Origin: Closterium sp. Naga37s-1
Lineage: Eukaryota; Streptophyta; Zygnematophyceae; Desmidiales; Closteriaceae
Length of the DNA: 64,000 nt
Direction: 5' to 3'
NCBI GenBank assembly: GCA_947471745.1
Contig: CANJKZ010000008.1
Span: 4,334,501 to 4,398,500, forward strand
The translations under genes and the position numbers were made by a program. The notes below the pieces were generated by a model. The model had not been told where the DNA came from, made no database searches, and saw only the letters and a program-made list of their open reading frames with translations. Positions 20,815 to 30,372 of this stretch are shown one piece after another (positions within the stretch are counted from its first letter, which is position 1; each line of letters starts with the position of its first letter).

Positions 20815-20869
20815 ATTTGTAATGAGAACGATGCCAATTGATAAGAATAAGAAAGCAAGCTTTCTCAAT
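20815..20869 (+). repeat. Split direct repeat B2
   Basis: A 55-bp copy of B1 including the same palindrome at 20850-20865. It marks the right end of the recombinase retrotransposon, only 11 bp before the Harbinger transposon starts. Confidence 0.88.
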
Positions 20870-20880
20870 CATAATATTAA

Positions 20881-20921
20881 GGGTACATTCCGCTGTGGAC
20901 CATGTCCCAATCGATGTGTCC
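20881..20921 (+). repeat. Left terminal inverted repeat of the Harbinger element
   Basis: 41 bp, perfect inverted match to 24707-24747. The inner motif catgtcccaatcgat occurs in the TIR (20901) and again at 20965, giving candidate subterminal transposase-binding sites. Confidence 0.95.
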
Positions 20922-21265
20922 CAATCACGATTTGCCCGAGTCGCACTCAAATGTCTCGAGTTTGCATGTCCCAATCGATCGATGTATTGCGACTCTGTAC
21001 AGACGCGCGACAATTATGTGCGAACGTTTGTGATTGGTCAGAGAATAAACATGCCCACTCGTCCTTGCGCAGCACATACACCAACACCTCCAGGTCCGCG
21101 GTAGATCCTTGGTGATGTCCAGGGAGGCCGTGGAGGGTACAGTACTCCTCCGCAGTGCCAATAATTGCCTCAACGGCACATACATCTGCAACTCCTCTTC
21201 TAGTACGTGAGTTTTTATAATCAAACATAGCACAGACACCATTACTACACACGCATAATCCACGC

Positions 21266-22564
21266 ATGATGGCAGAGCCTAGAGCCATCCCCTTCATCCT
21301 ACGCCTCCTCGTCGTCTGGGTCACCTACTACTACACCATTTTCTACGAAAATGTCGCGAAGTCCTTCGTAGGCCTCATAGAGTCCGGTGTGTTTGAGGAC
21401 GCGGACGAGCAGTCCTCATCGTCCGGGGACGACACCGGGGAGAACCGCCGTCACAGAGCGAGTGTACGGCGGCGACGTCATGCTTTGTGGGTTGAAGACC
21501 TGCTGCACATGCGGGAGAACGATTTCCACGACATATTCAGGATCAACCGCGCCATACATGAGCATGTAAAGTCTGGGATGCGACAATATCTAGAGCCCAT
21601 CGTCCATCGGTCGATAATCACAATGGACATTGTTTTGCTCATCCCAATAAAGTACTTGGCGAGTGGGATATCATACGTCGACATGTCGTACCTGTTCGGT
21701 GTCTCCAAGACACTCTGCCACGAGCTTGTTGACGTGTTCCTCACCGAGTTCCCCTCAGTCTTCAAGGCCGCCTGGGTGCGCTTTCCCACACGCGATGAAC
21801 TTCCCGAGATGGCGCGTGAATTCGCTGCCATCAAAGGTGTACCTGCAGTGGTGGGGGCTGTGGACGGGACTCACATCCACATGAAAGGGATGGAAGGGCA
21901 CAGGGCGGAGTACTGGACAAGGAAGTCGGCCTACGCCGTTCAGCTCCAAATCACGTGTGATGCACGAGGCAGGATATGGGATTACCTCATCGGCTATCCC
22001 GGCAGCGCGCACGACATGCGGGTTTTCAAAGAGTCTGCACTACTTGAGAGGTTACACAACGAGGACATAGCCCCATACCAGATTGTTGGGGATGCGGCCT
22101 ACCCGCTACGAGAATACTACCTAATCCCCCTGCATGCTCCGCGCGGAGAGGACCTAATGGACGATTGGGCCCAATGTTTCAACTACTGCCAGAGCGCCAC
22201 ACGCATGGCGGTGGAAAGGTGCATCGGCGCCTTCAAAGGGAGATGGCGTATCTTCGGTGGGCGCAACGACTGCAGGTTGTGGCGCATTCTCGCAGGAGCC
22301 GCGTGTTGTGTGATCCCGCACAACATGTGTGAAGAGATGGCAGTCGTAAGGCGCAAGAACATGGTCTGGTTCAATCTGCCCCGCAACCGCGACCCTTGGT
22401 GGACACGGGGTGCCATTGCGACACACAAGTGGGAACCCTGTGTTCCCCCAACACAACAGGCTCTGAGAGAGAGGCGGAAAAGACTGGGTGAGGCCCTACA
22501 GGACTCTTACGCTAATCGTCGGCGCCGCGCACCCATATCTCCACATCCTCAGCACCCGGAGTGA
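21266..22564 (+). CDS. PIF/Harbinger transposase (DDE)
   Basis: An intact 432-residue frame, the usual length for the family, starting at a tandem ATG-ATG. After an N-terminal helical region with an RRRRHALWVEDLL block it has the DDE_Tnp_4 fold: AVVGAVDGTHIHM (first Asp, residue 200), GYPGSAHDMRVF (Asp 250), IVGDAAYPLREYYL (Asp 276, the usual second catalytic position) and AVERCIGAFKGRWRIF (Glu 317). It cuts and pastes the element at TAA/TTA-type targets and in this family depends on a Myb-like partner for nuclear import or DNA binding; that partner is encoded convergently downstream. The last 53 bases overlap the 3' end of that gene. No introns, stops or frameshifts seen. Confidence 0.93.
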   Translation: MMAEPRAIPFILRLLVVWVTYYYTIFYENVAKSFVGLIESGVFEDADEQSSSSGDDTGENRRHRASVRRRRHALWVEDLLHMRENDFHDIFRINRAIHEHVKSGMRQYLEPIVHRSIITMDIVLLIPIKYLASGISYVDMSYLFGVSKTLCHELVDVFLTEFPSVFKAAWVRFPTRDELPEMAREFAAIKGVPAVVGAVDGTHIHMKGMEGHRAEYWTRKSAYAVQLQITCDARGRIWDYLIGYPGSAHDMRVFKESALLERLHNEDIAPYQIVGDAAYPLREYYLIPLHAPRGEDLMDDWAQCFNYCQSATRMAVERCIGAFKGRWRIFGGRNDCRLWRILAGAACCVIPHNMCEEMAVVRRKNMVWFNLPRNRDPWWTRGAIATHKWEPCVPPTQQALRERRKRLGEALQDSYANRRRRAPISPHPQHPE

Positions 22565-24252
22565 CGGTGTTGACGTCGCCAACATCGTCGCCATGCTGTG
22601 CGGCTTCGGGAGGTGGTGCGGACTCCCCGCGTGGTGGAGGAGGGCTGAAATCCGGCGGCGCACGGTGCACGTCCGGGGGCGCCGATTCAGTCATGCGCTC
22701 GCGGGCAAGTCGCATGTCCTGCGCCATCCATTCACGGACGAGGCTCTCAATGCGCGTCATCGCGTCACCGTGACAATCCTTGATGGTCGCGGAGACCAGC
22801 ATGGCTGCTTGCATGGTAGCTGTCTCATGCACCCGTGCGCGCCTAGGTGTTGCGGTGGTCGGCGGCGGCGGAGCTGTGATAGAGGAGCGGGGAAAATAGT
22901 AGAATCGATTAGTCTGACTACCCTTGTTTGATTTAACCTGCATATTGGCGAATAAAATAAACGGATTCTTCGTATTCAAACTACGATAAGTCAAACACAT
23001 ATCAAGCTAGAGGTGATAGAAGCACGATTCACCCGTAAAGGTTGGTGTTGACGTGCCTGGCTGAGACGAACTTGGAACCTCCATGCCGGCCGGCACGTTG
23101 ACGTCCGTGGCGCAGCCGCCGTCCACCGCATGCGGTGCGGCTGCGGCGGTGTCCTGGTTGTGCAGCTCCAGGTACGGATACCACGGTGGTTTCTCAACCG
23201 AGCCGTGGCCTGACCCCCCGTCGCCACGCTTGTACTCCCGCCAGAGGAGCGTCAAGTTACGCCACTGCTTCTGCAACACGTTGACACCCCTGCACCATCC
23301 AGGGTTCGACTCCTTGATGTGCGCGAGTAGTCGGACCCAGTATTGCGTCCCCTGCTTCCCCTTGAGAGACTCGAGCTCCTCTTTCATGAACCACTTCGCC
23401 GCGGCGAATATGGTGCTCTCCTTGTCCGACCATAAGCCCCTCTCGACTGGTGCAGCCGACCGCTTCTTCCGTGGCTCCTGGCGTGGCGGTGGTGGCGCCG
23501 CCTTGCCTTTGCCTTTGTTCGTCCCAGATGCGCGTGCGGCGCTCCGTTTCGGCGGCTGAGACACAGGTTGCGCTTCCTCCTCCACGTCGTCCTCGGCGTC
23601 CTCATCTTCGTCGTCGCCGTCGCTGGGCGACATCCCAGCGTCTTCCGGTTCCTCCTCGTCGTCGTCGCTGTCGAGGCCTTGTTCGGGATCGTCATCATCG
23701 TCATCGTCAGCATCTTGCTCCACGACAAGCCGGTGTGTTGCAGCCGTCCTTGCAGGCTGACGGCGCACACGTGACGGGGCCGCACTGGGCGACTGTGCAC
23801 TGGATCCCTGACCGTCGTGTCAGAATTATGCTGTTATAACTGCATGTAGGTCTAGCGTTAGTGTAGTTATCTTGATATCCTGCTTGGTGGTGTACCCCCC
23901 CTTGTCCTGCCCTATATGTTGTGACCCTCTCCATAGTGAAATTTTTCCTTTTCTCGATTCTCGTCTCCCCCTCCTTGGCACAAACCACCTCGACTCCCCT
24001 TGGCCTAGGCTACTAAGCCTAGGCCCTACTATTTCTGTTTAACACGTCAAGCACGGGCTGACGGTGCACACGTGACGGGGCCGCACTGGGCGACTGTGCA
24101 CTGGATCCCTGGCCGTCAAGCACGGGCGGCGCGGATAATCCCTTCGAATGGCGCCCATTGGCGATCTGCTGGTTCAACCAGCAGATGTAAGGAATGTCGT
24201 TAAGATCCTTGGGGCAGTCGTTAAGGGCCTGCCCCTTACGCTTACGCGCCAT
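22512..24252 (-). pseudogene. Harbinger Myb/SANT-like partner protein, interrupted
   Basis: ATG at 24252 (MARKRKGQALNDCPKD). The frame continues to 24045, is interrupted by a 227-bp LTR-like insert (23818-24044) and resumes at 23817. It then shows an acidic Asp/Glu-rich stretch, a Lys/Arg-rich stretch and a trihelix-type Myb domain (GLWSDKESTIFAAAKWF ... WRNLTLLWREYK) up to 23033. A GT-AG intron (22874-23032) leads to a last exon, 22873-22512, with a Met/Arg-rich helix (EWMAQDMRLARERM) and the stop. Family role: binds the TIR region and recruits the transposase. The coding sequence contains two 69-bp tandem units (GQGSSAQSPSAAPSRV), and the insert lies exactly between them. The intron and exon joins are inferred from splice consensus and frame. 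Confidence 0.75.
23818..24044 (-). mobile_element. Probable solo LTR (copia-like) inside the Harbinger Myb gene
   Basis: 227 bp beginning TGTCAG and ending AACA on the plus strand (TG...CA on both strands), flanked by near-matching 5-mers cgtcg (23813-23817) and cgtca (24045-24049), 4 of 5 equal. It separates two units of a coding tandem repeat, so it is a later insertion. There is no internal region or second LTR. An intron is the main alternative, but the ends do not match GT-AG in phase with the flanking frame. Orientation is uncertain. Confidence 0.6.
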
Positions 24253-24706
24253 GCTGGCGGATAGAGTGCTTCTATATATAGATCTTTAGGGAGCGGGAGC
24301 AGAGAGAAATGAACAGATTGGAACAGGAAGGATGGTGCACGAAGATGAACACGTAAGGTGTTGGGAGGTGGAGGAGTTGTGGGGAAGGAGCATTGGAACT
24401 GGGGGAAGGCGCGCTGGCGGGGACGTGCGCGTCCCTGTCAATAATTCCGGGTGTGTCGTCTGGACCAATCACTACGCAGTGTACGCGTTGATGGGGATAG
24501 TGGGTTTTGGGGAGATGTCGTCTAGATACATGCTGCATGTGTTGACATTTGGCACCGCGTGCGACTGATGGAATGTGTTGCAATTAGCTCGCGACTGCTC
24601 CGTGTTTCACGTCACCCAATGATAAATACATTTGGCGACAACCACGGGCGGCCCGGCATTCTGACACCTGGCAGCATATGCTGTACGTCCGCGTCACAAT
24701 CGATTC

Positions 24707-24747
24707 GGACACATCGATTGGGACATGGTCCACAGCGGAATGTACCC
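24707..24747 (-). repeat. Right terminal inverted repeat of the Harbinger element
   Basis: 41 bp, perfect inverted match to 20881-20921. It is followed by the target duplication TAA at 24748-24750. The stretch 24253-24706 between this TIR and the Myb gene start holds no gene and is presumably its promoter. Confidence 0.95.
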
Positions 24748-24859
24748 TAAGATAAGAACATCGATTCTATTAACAAGAACTTTCATTCTATTTAGCCTCC
24801 TACTCAGCACATCTGCTGTACTTAGCACTAATATCAACATTCAGCTCAAATTCTAAAAC

Positions 24860-27800
24860 CTAAAATGGGCTAATGAATTTAGCTGCAGTCAGCAGCACTT
24901 TGGGAACCATACACTTGCGCTCTGGTCCCAGTGCTTCTGCTCTCGGCCCCACTGTAACTGGCCCTTGCATTCCCGGTCGTGGCAACCACATTCCAGCGGT
25001 AGCGTGCATGTCATCTCCAGCACGCGCAGTTAGCTTTTCAGAGTCTTGATAACTGACATTTGTCTCCCCAGCAACGCACAGCCCTGCTGGGCACTGGGCA
25101 GCGATTTCTCCAGGAACAATGACAGCAGCAGGAGTTGATCCCTGAACCGTCGCGTAACCACCCGATCCAGGCGACATAGTAGCAGGAGATGCAGCAGCAA
25201 CGGTGGCTTGAGAGGCAGAAACGGCTCCAGTGGAAGCACTAGGTGCAGGCCTTGAAGGACATGCAGCTTCTGCTGCAACATCCATTGCTGACGTGGCAGA
25301 ATCTGAGTGGTGGCTGTGGCTGTGGATGGGGCTGGGGCTGGGGCTGTGCCTATCCACGCCATGCACTATGTCCAAAACATCTTCCACCAGTTCGTCTCTG
25401 CCGCCCCGAAACAGATCCTATGATGGGAAAGGGAAAGGGAGGGGAAAACAAAGGGAAGAGAGATAGGAGAAATAAGCGGGAGGGGAGCTCTGCCTTGAGT
25501 AAGCTCTGTTGGCTGTGCTAAAGGAAGCTCCTTCGTATCCAACATATGTTTCCCTCTACAGTGACCCACCACAGTGACATTCGATTTAGGCATGGGGCCT
25601 GCAGTGTGCCCCTTGACAGTTACAGGTGCTTCTTGCAGCATGAGACCAATGTATTCCTTACCACTGTACAGCTTCAGTTTTGTCCTTGATTGTACCCTTT
25701 ATAATGCGATTCATCGCACCTGAAGAGTGAGGTCGATGTGCCCCTTGCTGTACAGCTTCACTCTCGTCTTTAAAGTACTCTTTTCCTTCTGCACTCCTTA
25801 CAACGCCATTCACAGCATCTAAGCACTACCTGAAGAGTGAGGTCGATGTGCCCCTTGCCACTGTACAGCTTCACTCTCGTCTCAACCCCTGATGTTTGCA
25901 GCGCTGCTCCAAAGTCCTCACTGTGATGCCACACCATGCCATGCCATGCCATGCCATACCATGCCATGCCAAACACAAGCAAGGAGGAAATCTGATGAGG
26001 TAAGGTGCGGCAAGGTGAGCGGTAAGGGATGATTGTAACAGGTGTGACTATAAGAGGTGCAGCTGTGGTATGTGCGTCTACATACCTGGCAGTGAAAGGA
26101 ACGGAAAAGTCATCCACAGTGCACAGAGGGCAGCAGGGGGGCGGCAGGTGTGACTAACAGGTGTGAAGGGTGTCAATTATAGGTGTGACTAACAGGTGTG
26201 AAGGGTGTCAATTATAGGTGTGACTATACAGTCTTATCTGGCAGTGAAAGGAACGGAAAAGTCATCTACCCCATGGTACAGGTGCACAGAGGGCAGCAGG
26301 GGGGCGGCAGGTGTGACTGCAACAGACGTGACTATGACAGGTGAACATGCACATATGTAAATGGGTATAGCTATTACTAGGCAGTGAAAGGAACAGATAT
26401 ATGGTATATTGACCACCCGGGGTAGAGGTGCACGAAGGACAGCAGGTGTGACTGTAATGTGACTATAAGTCTTACCTGGCAGTGAAAGGAACGGATATAT
26501 CGTCCACCCCGTGGTAGAGGTGCACGGGGGGCAGCAGGGGGGCGGCGGCCTTGAAGGTGGGGCGAGAGACCGAAACATGCATATATTACCTGGCAGTGAA
26601 GGGCACAGATATATCGTCCACCCCGTGGTAGAGGTGCACAGGGGGCAGCAGGGGGGCGGCCGCCTTGAAGGTGGGGCGGGAGACTAGGAGCTCGGGGGAG
26701 AAGAGGGGGAGAGACTCCTCGCCCTCGAATATGCTGCGGTTTGGAGGGGTTGGAGAGGGGTGAGAAGGCGAATGGTAAAGGCACGAGAAGGGATTGGGCG
26801 AGACAGGAGGAGGGACTGAAACAATAAAGTAACAATGAAGGCTTTCTAGAAACTGATTAGTGATGATGCGTCTAGACACACTTGAGTGGCCATGGTGACT
26901 CACGAGAGGAAGAGGTAGGGATTCATTCCCCTGGATTCGAATTGCGGTTCCAGGTTGATTAGGTTGTAGCTGGGTGGGTGGGTGGTGTGGGGGGCAAGGG
27001 GGGAGGGGGGAGGTTTGGGGGGAAAGCAGAGGAAGTGACTTTTGAGTCGCCTTAAAAGAGGTAGGGGTTTATGCCCCTGGACTTGAACTGCGGTGCCAGG
27101 TTGATAAGGTTGTAGCTGGGGGAGGGGGAGAAAGTGGGGAAGGGAAGGGGGAGGAAGGTGGAGGGGGAGAGGTGAGAAGAGGGACGGAGGAGACATAGGC
27201 AGGAGTGAGCACAGGGGAAGCAGGAGATAGCGGATGGGTGAGATGAACGTGGGGAGGCGGAACTGAAAATCAGTTTCGTTAAGATAAGAAAAGTTTAGGG
27301 ACTGTTGTTTCTGTTTGCTTGTTTTTTTTTGTTTGTGTTTGTGTTTTTTTGCTTGTTTGTGTTTGTGTTTGTGTTATTCTTCTTCTTTGTGAACTTCTAG
27401 CATTCATCTCTACAACAAAGCATTCATAATCTGCAGAGAAAAGAATGCCACCATGCACAGAAGCAGCACCTACACCTCACGACACTCCTCCTGCTCCAAC
27501 CTCCCCTCCCCCCCCCTTCCCCCCCCCCCCCCCCCTCCCTCCCCCCCACCCACCTCAACCATCTCACCTCCCGTTTCTTTCTCCTACCCCTCTCTCCCAC
27601 CTTTCCCCTCCTTTCCCCCCGTGTCCAGCTCACCATCCCGAGACGCCAATGAAAGATTTGATCTGCTCGCTGCCCCACACGTCGAGCACGCCCCTCCCCG
27701 GCTCGTTCCCCTCCGCTCCGCCACTCCCCGCCAGATGCGCCAGCAGCCGCCGCATCGACAGCGAGCGGAACGGCGCGTTCCCCGAGCGCAGAACTTCCGC

Positions 27801-30372
27801 GCGCAGGCCCTCCGCGCGCAGCACTTCCGCCGCCGCCTCTATTTCCGCGCGCAGCCCTTCCGCGGCTGGCGCTGCTTGCGGGTCGGCGGGGGAACCGGCG
27901 GAAGCGACGGGTGGAAAGACAGCAGCGGCGGGGAGGGGGAAAGGGGACGCGGGAAGACCAGAGTCGGCGCAAGTGGCCAGAACGGGGAGGGCGGCAGAAT
28001 CGGAGAAACTTGTAACGGGGACGTCAGAAATAGTGACAGCGGCAGAGGCAGAAGCGGCAGCAGCGTTGATCCTCCAGGCGTCGACAGGATGAACCTTCGC
28101 GGAAGCAGCAGCAGCTGGTGGGAAGGAAGCAAGGGATACAGACGGATAACGAATCACCGTCTTTCCTGCACCTGTTTCTGCTACACTAACAACTACCCCT
28201 GAACACGAGCTTTCGCCTTCCATCGCCAACTGCTGCTGCTGGTGCTGCTGCTGCTCCTGTTGTTGCGGCTGCTGCAAGTTGCTACCGAAAGGAGACAGAT
28301 TATGCTGCTGCTCCGACGGCGGTGCCTCCGAAGCGCGCATAAGAGCCTGTCTTATAATCGCCACGGACGACAAGTGCGCTCCGGCCGACTGCCCCGCGAG
28401 GTGCACGCGACTCGGGTCCCCGCCATACCGGTGGATATTTTGCAGCACCCAGCCGATGCCACGTGTCACGTCGTCGAGCATGCCGCTAACGGTGGCCTGC
28501 GGGAAGTTCCTGTAGTCTATACTCGCTACAATCACGCCGCGCTCCTCTAACGCCTGTGCTAATAACGTGCCCCACGCCTTGTAGCCTATAATCCACGCGC
28601 CTCCGGTTATGAAGATGACGACGGGGCGAGGGCGGGGGGAGGGGCTGGCGGGGACGAATATATCCAAGCTAGTGGGGGAAAGGGGGAGGGGGGAGGGGGA
28701 GGGGGAGGGGGGTTGCGGGGAAAAGGGGAAACGGGAAAAGGACGACTGATTATAGAGTCAAGGGACGCCTTAGAAACGGGACGAGTAGAAACGGGAGAGG
28801 AAGAAGAGGGAAGGAGGGGGAAGAGAGGGGAGGGGGAGAAGGGAAGAGGAGCTGGGGAAGGGGAATGAACGAGAAGAACGCGTACCTGTTGCGCGGCAGT
28901 CGGCCGTATGATATGCTCCGACGGACGTTGGGGGAGAAGAAATAGTACCACATGACTGGCGGGGGGAAGGGGAGAGGGGGAAAGGTAGGGGAGGAAAGGC
29001 GGGGAACGAGACTAAGGGTTGAAGAAGATTTAGTACCAGATGACTGGCGGGGGGGATGAGGGGTGGGATGAAGGTGGGGGGGAAGGGGAGGTGGGTGGAA
29101 GCGGGGAACGAAAAAGGGTTTGGGGAGAAGAAGTAGCACCACATGACCGGCGGAGGGGGAGGGATGGGGGGCGCGGGAGGGAGGCCGGGAAGGTGGGGGA
29201 GGGGTCGCGGGGAACGAGGGTTACTGTTACCTTCAAGTTTTCGCATGACGCTAGAGGGTTACCTTGCAGGAAGCCGGGCATGAGCAGCAGCGAGTAGGTC
29301 ATGAGGAGAAAGAACTTGGACATCCAATTGAGACCGAGACTGCGGGGAGGGGAGAGAAACAGAGGCACGAAATAAAGGCATGACGCACGGAGCGTGGAAA
29401 GGGGGAAGGCATGAAGGAGAAAGAACTTGGACATCCAATTGAGACCGAGAATGCGGGGGAGCGGGAAAGGCGGAGAGAGGGGTGTGGGAGGGTAACGCGG
29501 GGAGCACGGAAACGGGTAAGGCATAAAGACAAAGAAACCTGGTTATCCCAGTTGAGCCCGAGATTGCAGGGAAGCAGGGTAACGAATCGTAGGAGTAGCG
29601 GCACGAGACAGGCAAGGAAGCGGCGGGAAAATCGTCGGTGCGGCGTTGTGAGATGTCTGGCGAAAATCAGAGACAGGCGGTGCGAAATGTCACGATTTTT
29701 TTGCGAAAATAGAAACGCAGGGAGTCGCGAGTGAGTAACTTGGTAAGCCTAAGCGACGCGATTGAGTCGACTCAAAATCAGCCTAAGCGACGCGATTCCA
29801 GTTGCGCACCCGAGGAACTGCAGGAGCTGCACTGTGAGGCTGGTCAGCTGAAAAGTTTCCGCGGCTGCCCGTCGCACGCTCCGGCCAATGATGATAGCGG
29901 CACGCGTGGAGCATCTGGGAGCGGCGTCGCTCGACGGTGAGCGGTCAATCGTGGATATGCTGCGCCTGCGTGGCAGACAGCATGCCGCGGCCGCCGCGGC
30001 CGTGACTGCTGACGACGTGCAGACGGAGGTGCTGACGGACGTCGGCCCATCCGGAGCGCCTAGTAGTCTCTCGATGGGCTGCGACCCGAACATGTGCCGC
30101 GTGAGCTTCGCGCACGCGGCGCGAGGGAAGGCCGCAAGCGAGGAAGAAAAGGACGCGAGGGACCGTGAAAGGCGGGCTAATGACGATGACCCTGAGGAGG
30201 CAGGTGATTGCGACGCGAGAATTGGTTGTGAGAAGGTAAATAATAAGTTTGTATGCTTCAATCGCCGTTCTGAGCAGCAGTTAGAAATGTATTTACAGGT
30301 GGCGCGAACTAGCTGTTGAGGTTGCAACGTCGCTACGAGCAACTTATTCCCGGGAATCGCGTGCACTGACAT
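24860..30372 (-). CDS. Isoprenylcysteine alpha-carbonyl methylesterase-like protein (ICME/PCME)
   Basis: Eight exons read in one frame through GT-AG joins: 30372-29810, 29339-29263, 28955-28886, 28668-27634, 26969-26904, 26733-26590, 25920-25830 and 25417-24860, about 867 residues. Conserved blocks follow plant ICME in order: AAAETF...LLQFLG, the membrane segment [40 protein letters not shown] (oxyanion hole), [10 protein letters not shown] (nucleophile Ser), [11 protein letters not shown] (Asp), YSGKGHIDL (His), [12 protein letters not shown], and the C-terminal KFISPF ending at a TAG. The enzyme demethylates prenylated proteins at the ER/Golgi membrane and in plants tempers ABA signalling. 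Oddities: about 190 extra low-complexity residues after the Ser motif, an extra 100 or so near the C-terminus, and a long Ser/Ala-rich N-terminus whose ATG is uncertain. Several exons have partial duplicate copies nearby. Confidence 0.85.
25620..25790 (-). repeat. Two extra partial copies of ICME exon 7
   Basis: Downstream of exon 7 (25920-25830) two stretches repeat its 3' half. One (about 25720-25790) keeps [13 protein letters not shown] followed by a GT, with one codon missing. The other (about 25620-25690) is more diverged ([16 protein letters not shown]). They lie in the intron before exon 8 and are not needed to keep the frame. Confidence 0.75.
26085..26560 (-). repeat. Four extra partial copies of the ICME exon 6/intron boundary
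   Basis: Four repeats end near 26478, 26385, 26236 and 26096. Each repeats the last 60-100 bases of exon 6 ([13 protein letters not shown]...VPFTA) and the following donor region. Unit lengths vary from about 93 to 149 bp. Three of them keep most of the reading frame and two keep a GT at the donor place; one has AT instead. All lie in the intron between exons 6 and 7. Intervening GTGTGACTA-type short repeats (26140-26345) suggest slippage. Confidence 0.8.
27047..27109 (-). repeat. Degenerate extra copy of ICME exon 5
   Basis: The stretch reads [20 protein letters not shown] and then meets a stop. It is a copy of exon 5 (26969-26904), including the acceptor side (cccccag). The usable donor is lost. 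It lies upstream of the working exon. Confidence 0.75.
29033..29147 (-). repeat. Two partial copies of the ICME exon 3 start
   Basis: At about 29110-29147 the acceptor and [10 protein letters not shown] are repeated, and at about 29033-29050 a shorter copy of the acceptor plus the first codons. Both lie in the intron upstream of exon 3 (28955-28886). Neither has the rest of the exon. Confidence 0.7.
29410..29575 (-). repeat. Two partial copies of ICME exon 2
   Basis: Copies of the exon 2 acceptor and of the start [12 protein letters not shown] lie at about 29410-29457 and, more diverged (LGLNWDNQ), about 29530-29573. Both are upstream of the exon used here (29339-29263). They keep the AG acceptor but lack the membrane segment that follows. 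Confidence 0.75.

Larger units (their letters stand above)
15156..20869 (+). mobile_element. Tyrosine-recombinase (DIRS/Ngaro/Kangaroo-like) retrotransposon with split direct repeats
   Basis: The ends show the A1-internal-B1-A2-B2 pattern of split direct repeats: a 183-bp repeat A at 15156-15338 and 20503-20685, and a 55-bp repeat B at 20450-20504 and 20815-20869. Between A1 and B1 lie a gag-like region with a CCHC knuckle, a reverse transcriptase/RNase H region and a tyrosine recombinase, in that order. There is no DDE integrase, no protease motif was seen and there are no LTRs. Such elements insert through a circular intermediate and leave no target duplication, and none is seen. Known relatives with this end structure include Ngaro, PAT and Volvox Kangaroo. 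The recombinase frame looks whole; the gag and RT regions look broken, with a few breaks. It is a fossil of moderate age: B1 and B2 differ at 3 of 55 positions. Confidence 0.85.
20881..24747 (+). mobile_element. PIF/Harbinger DNA transposon
   Basis: A 3,867-bp element with perfect 41-bp terminal inverted repeats starting GGGTACATTCCGC and a 3-bp target duplication TAA (20878-20880 and 24748-24750), as expected for PIF/Harbinger. It carries the two genes typical of the superfamily: a DDE transposase (plus strand) and a Myb/SANT-like DNA-binding partner (minus strand), arranged tail to tail with overlapping 3' ends. The transposase is intact, but the partner gene is interrupted by a 227-bp solo-LTR-like insert. 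It sits at the very end of the recombinase retrotransposon. Confidence 0.95.
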
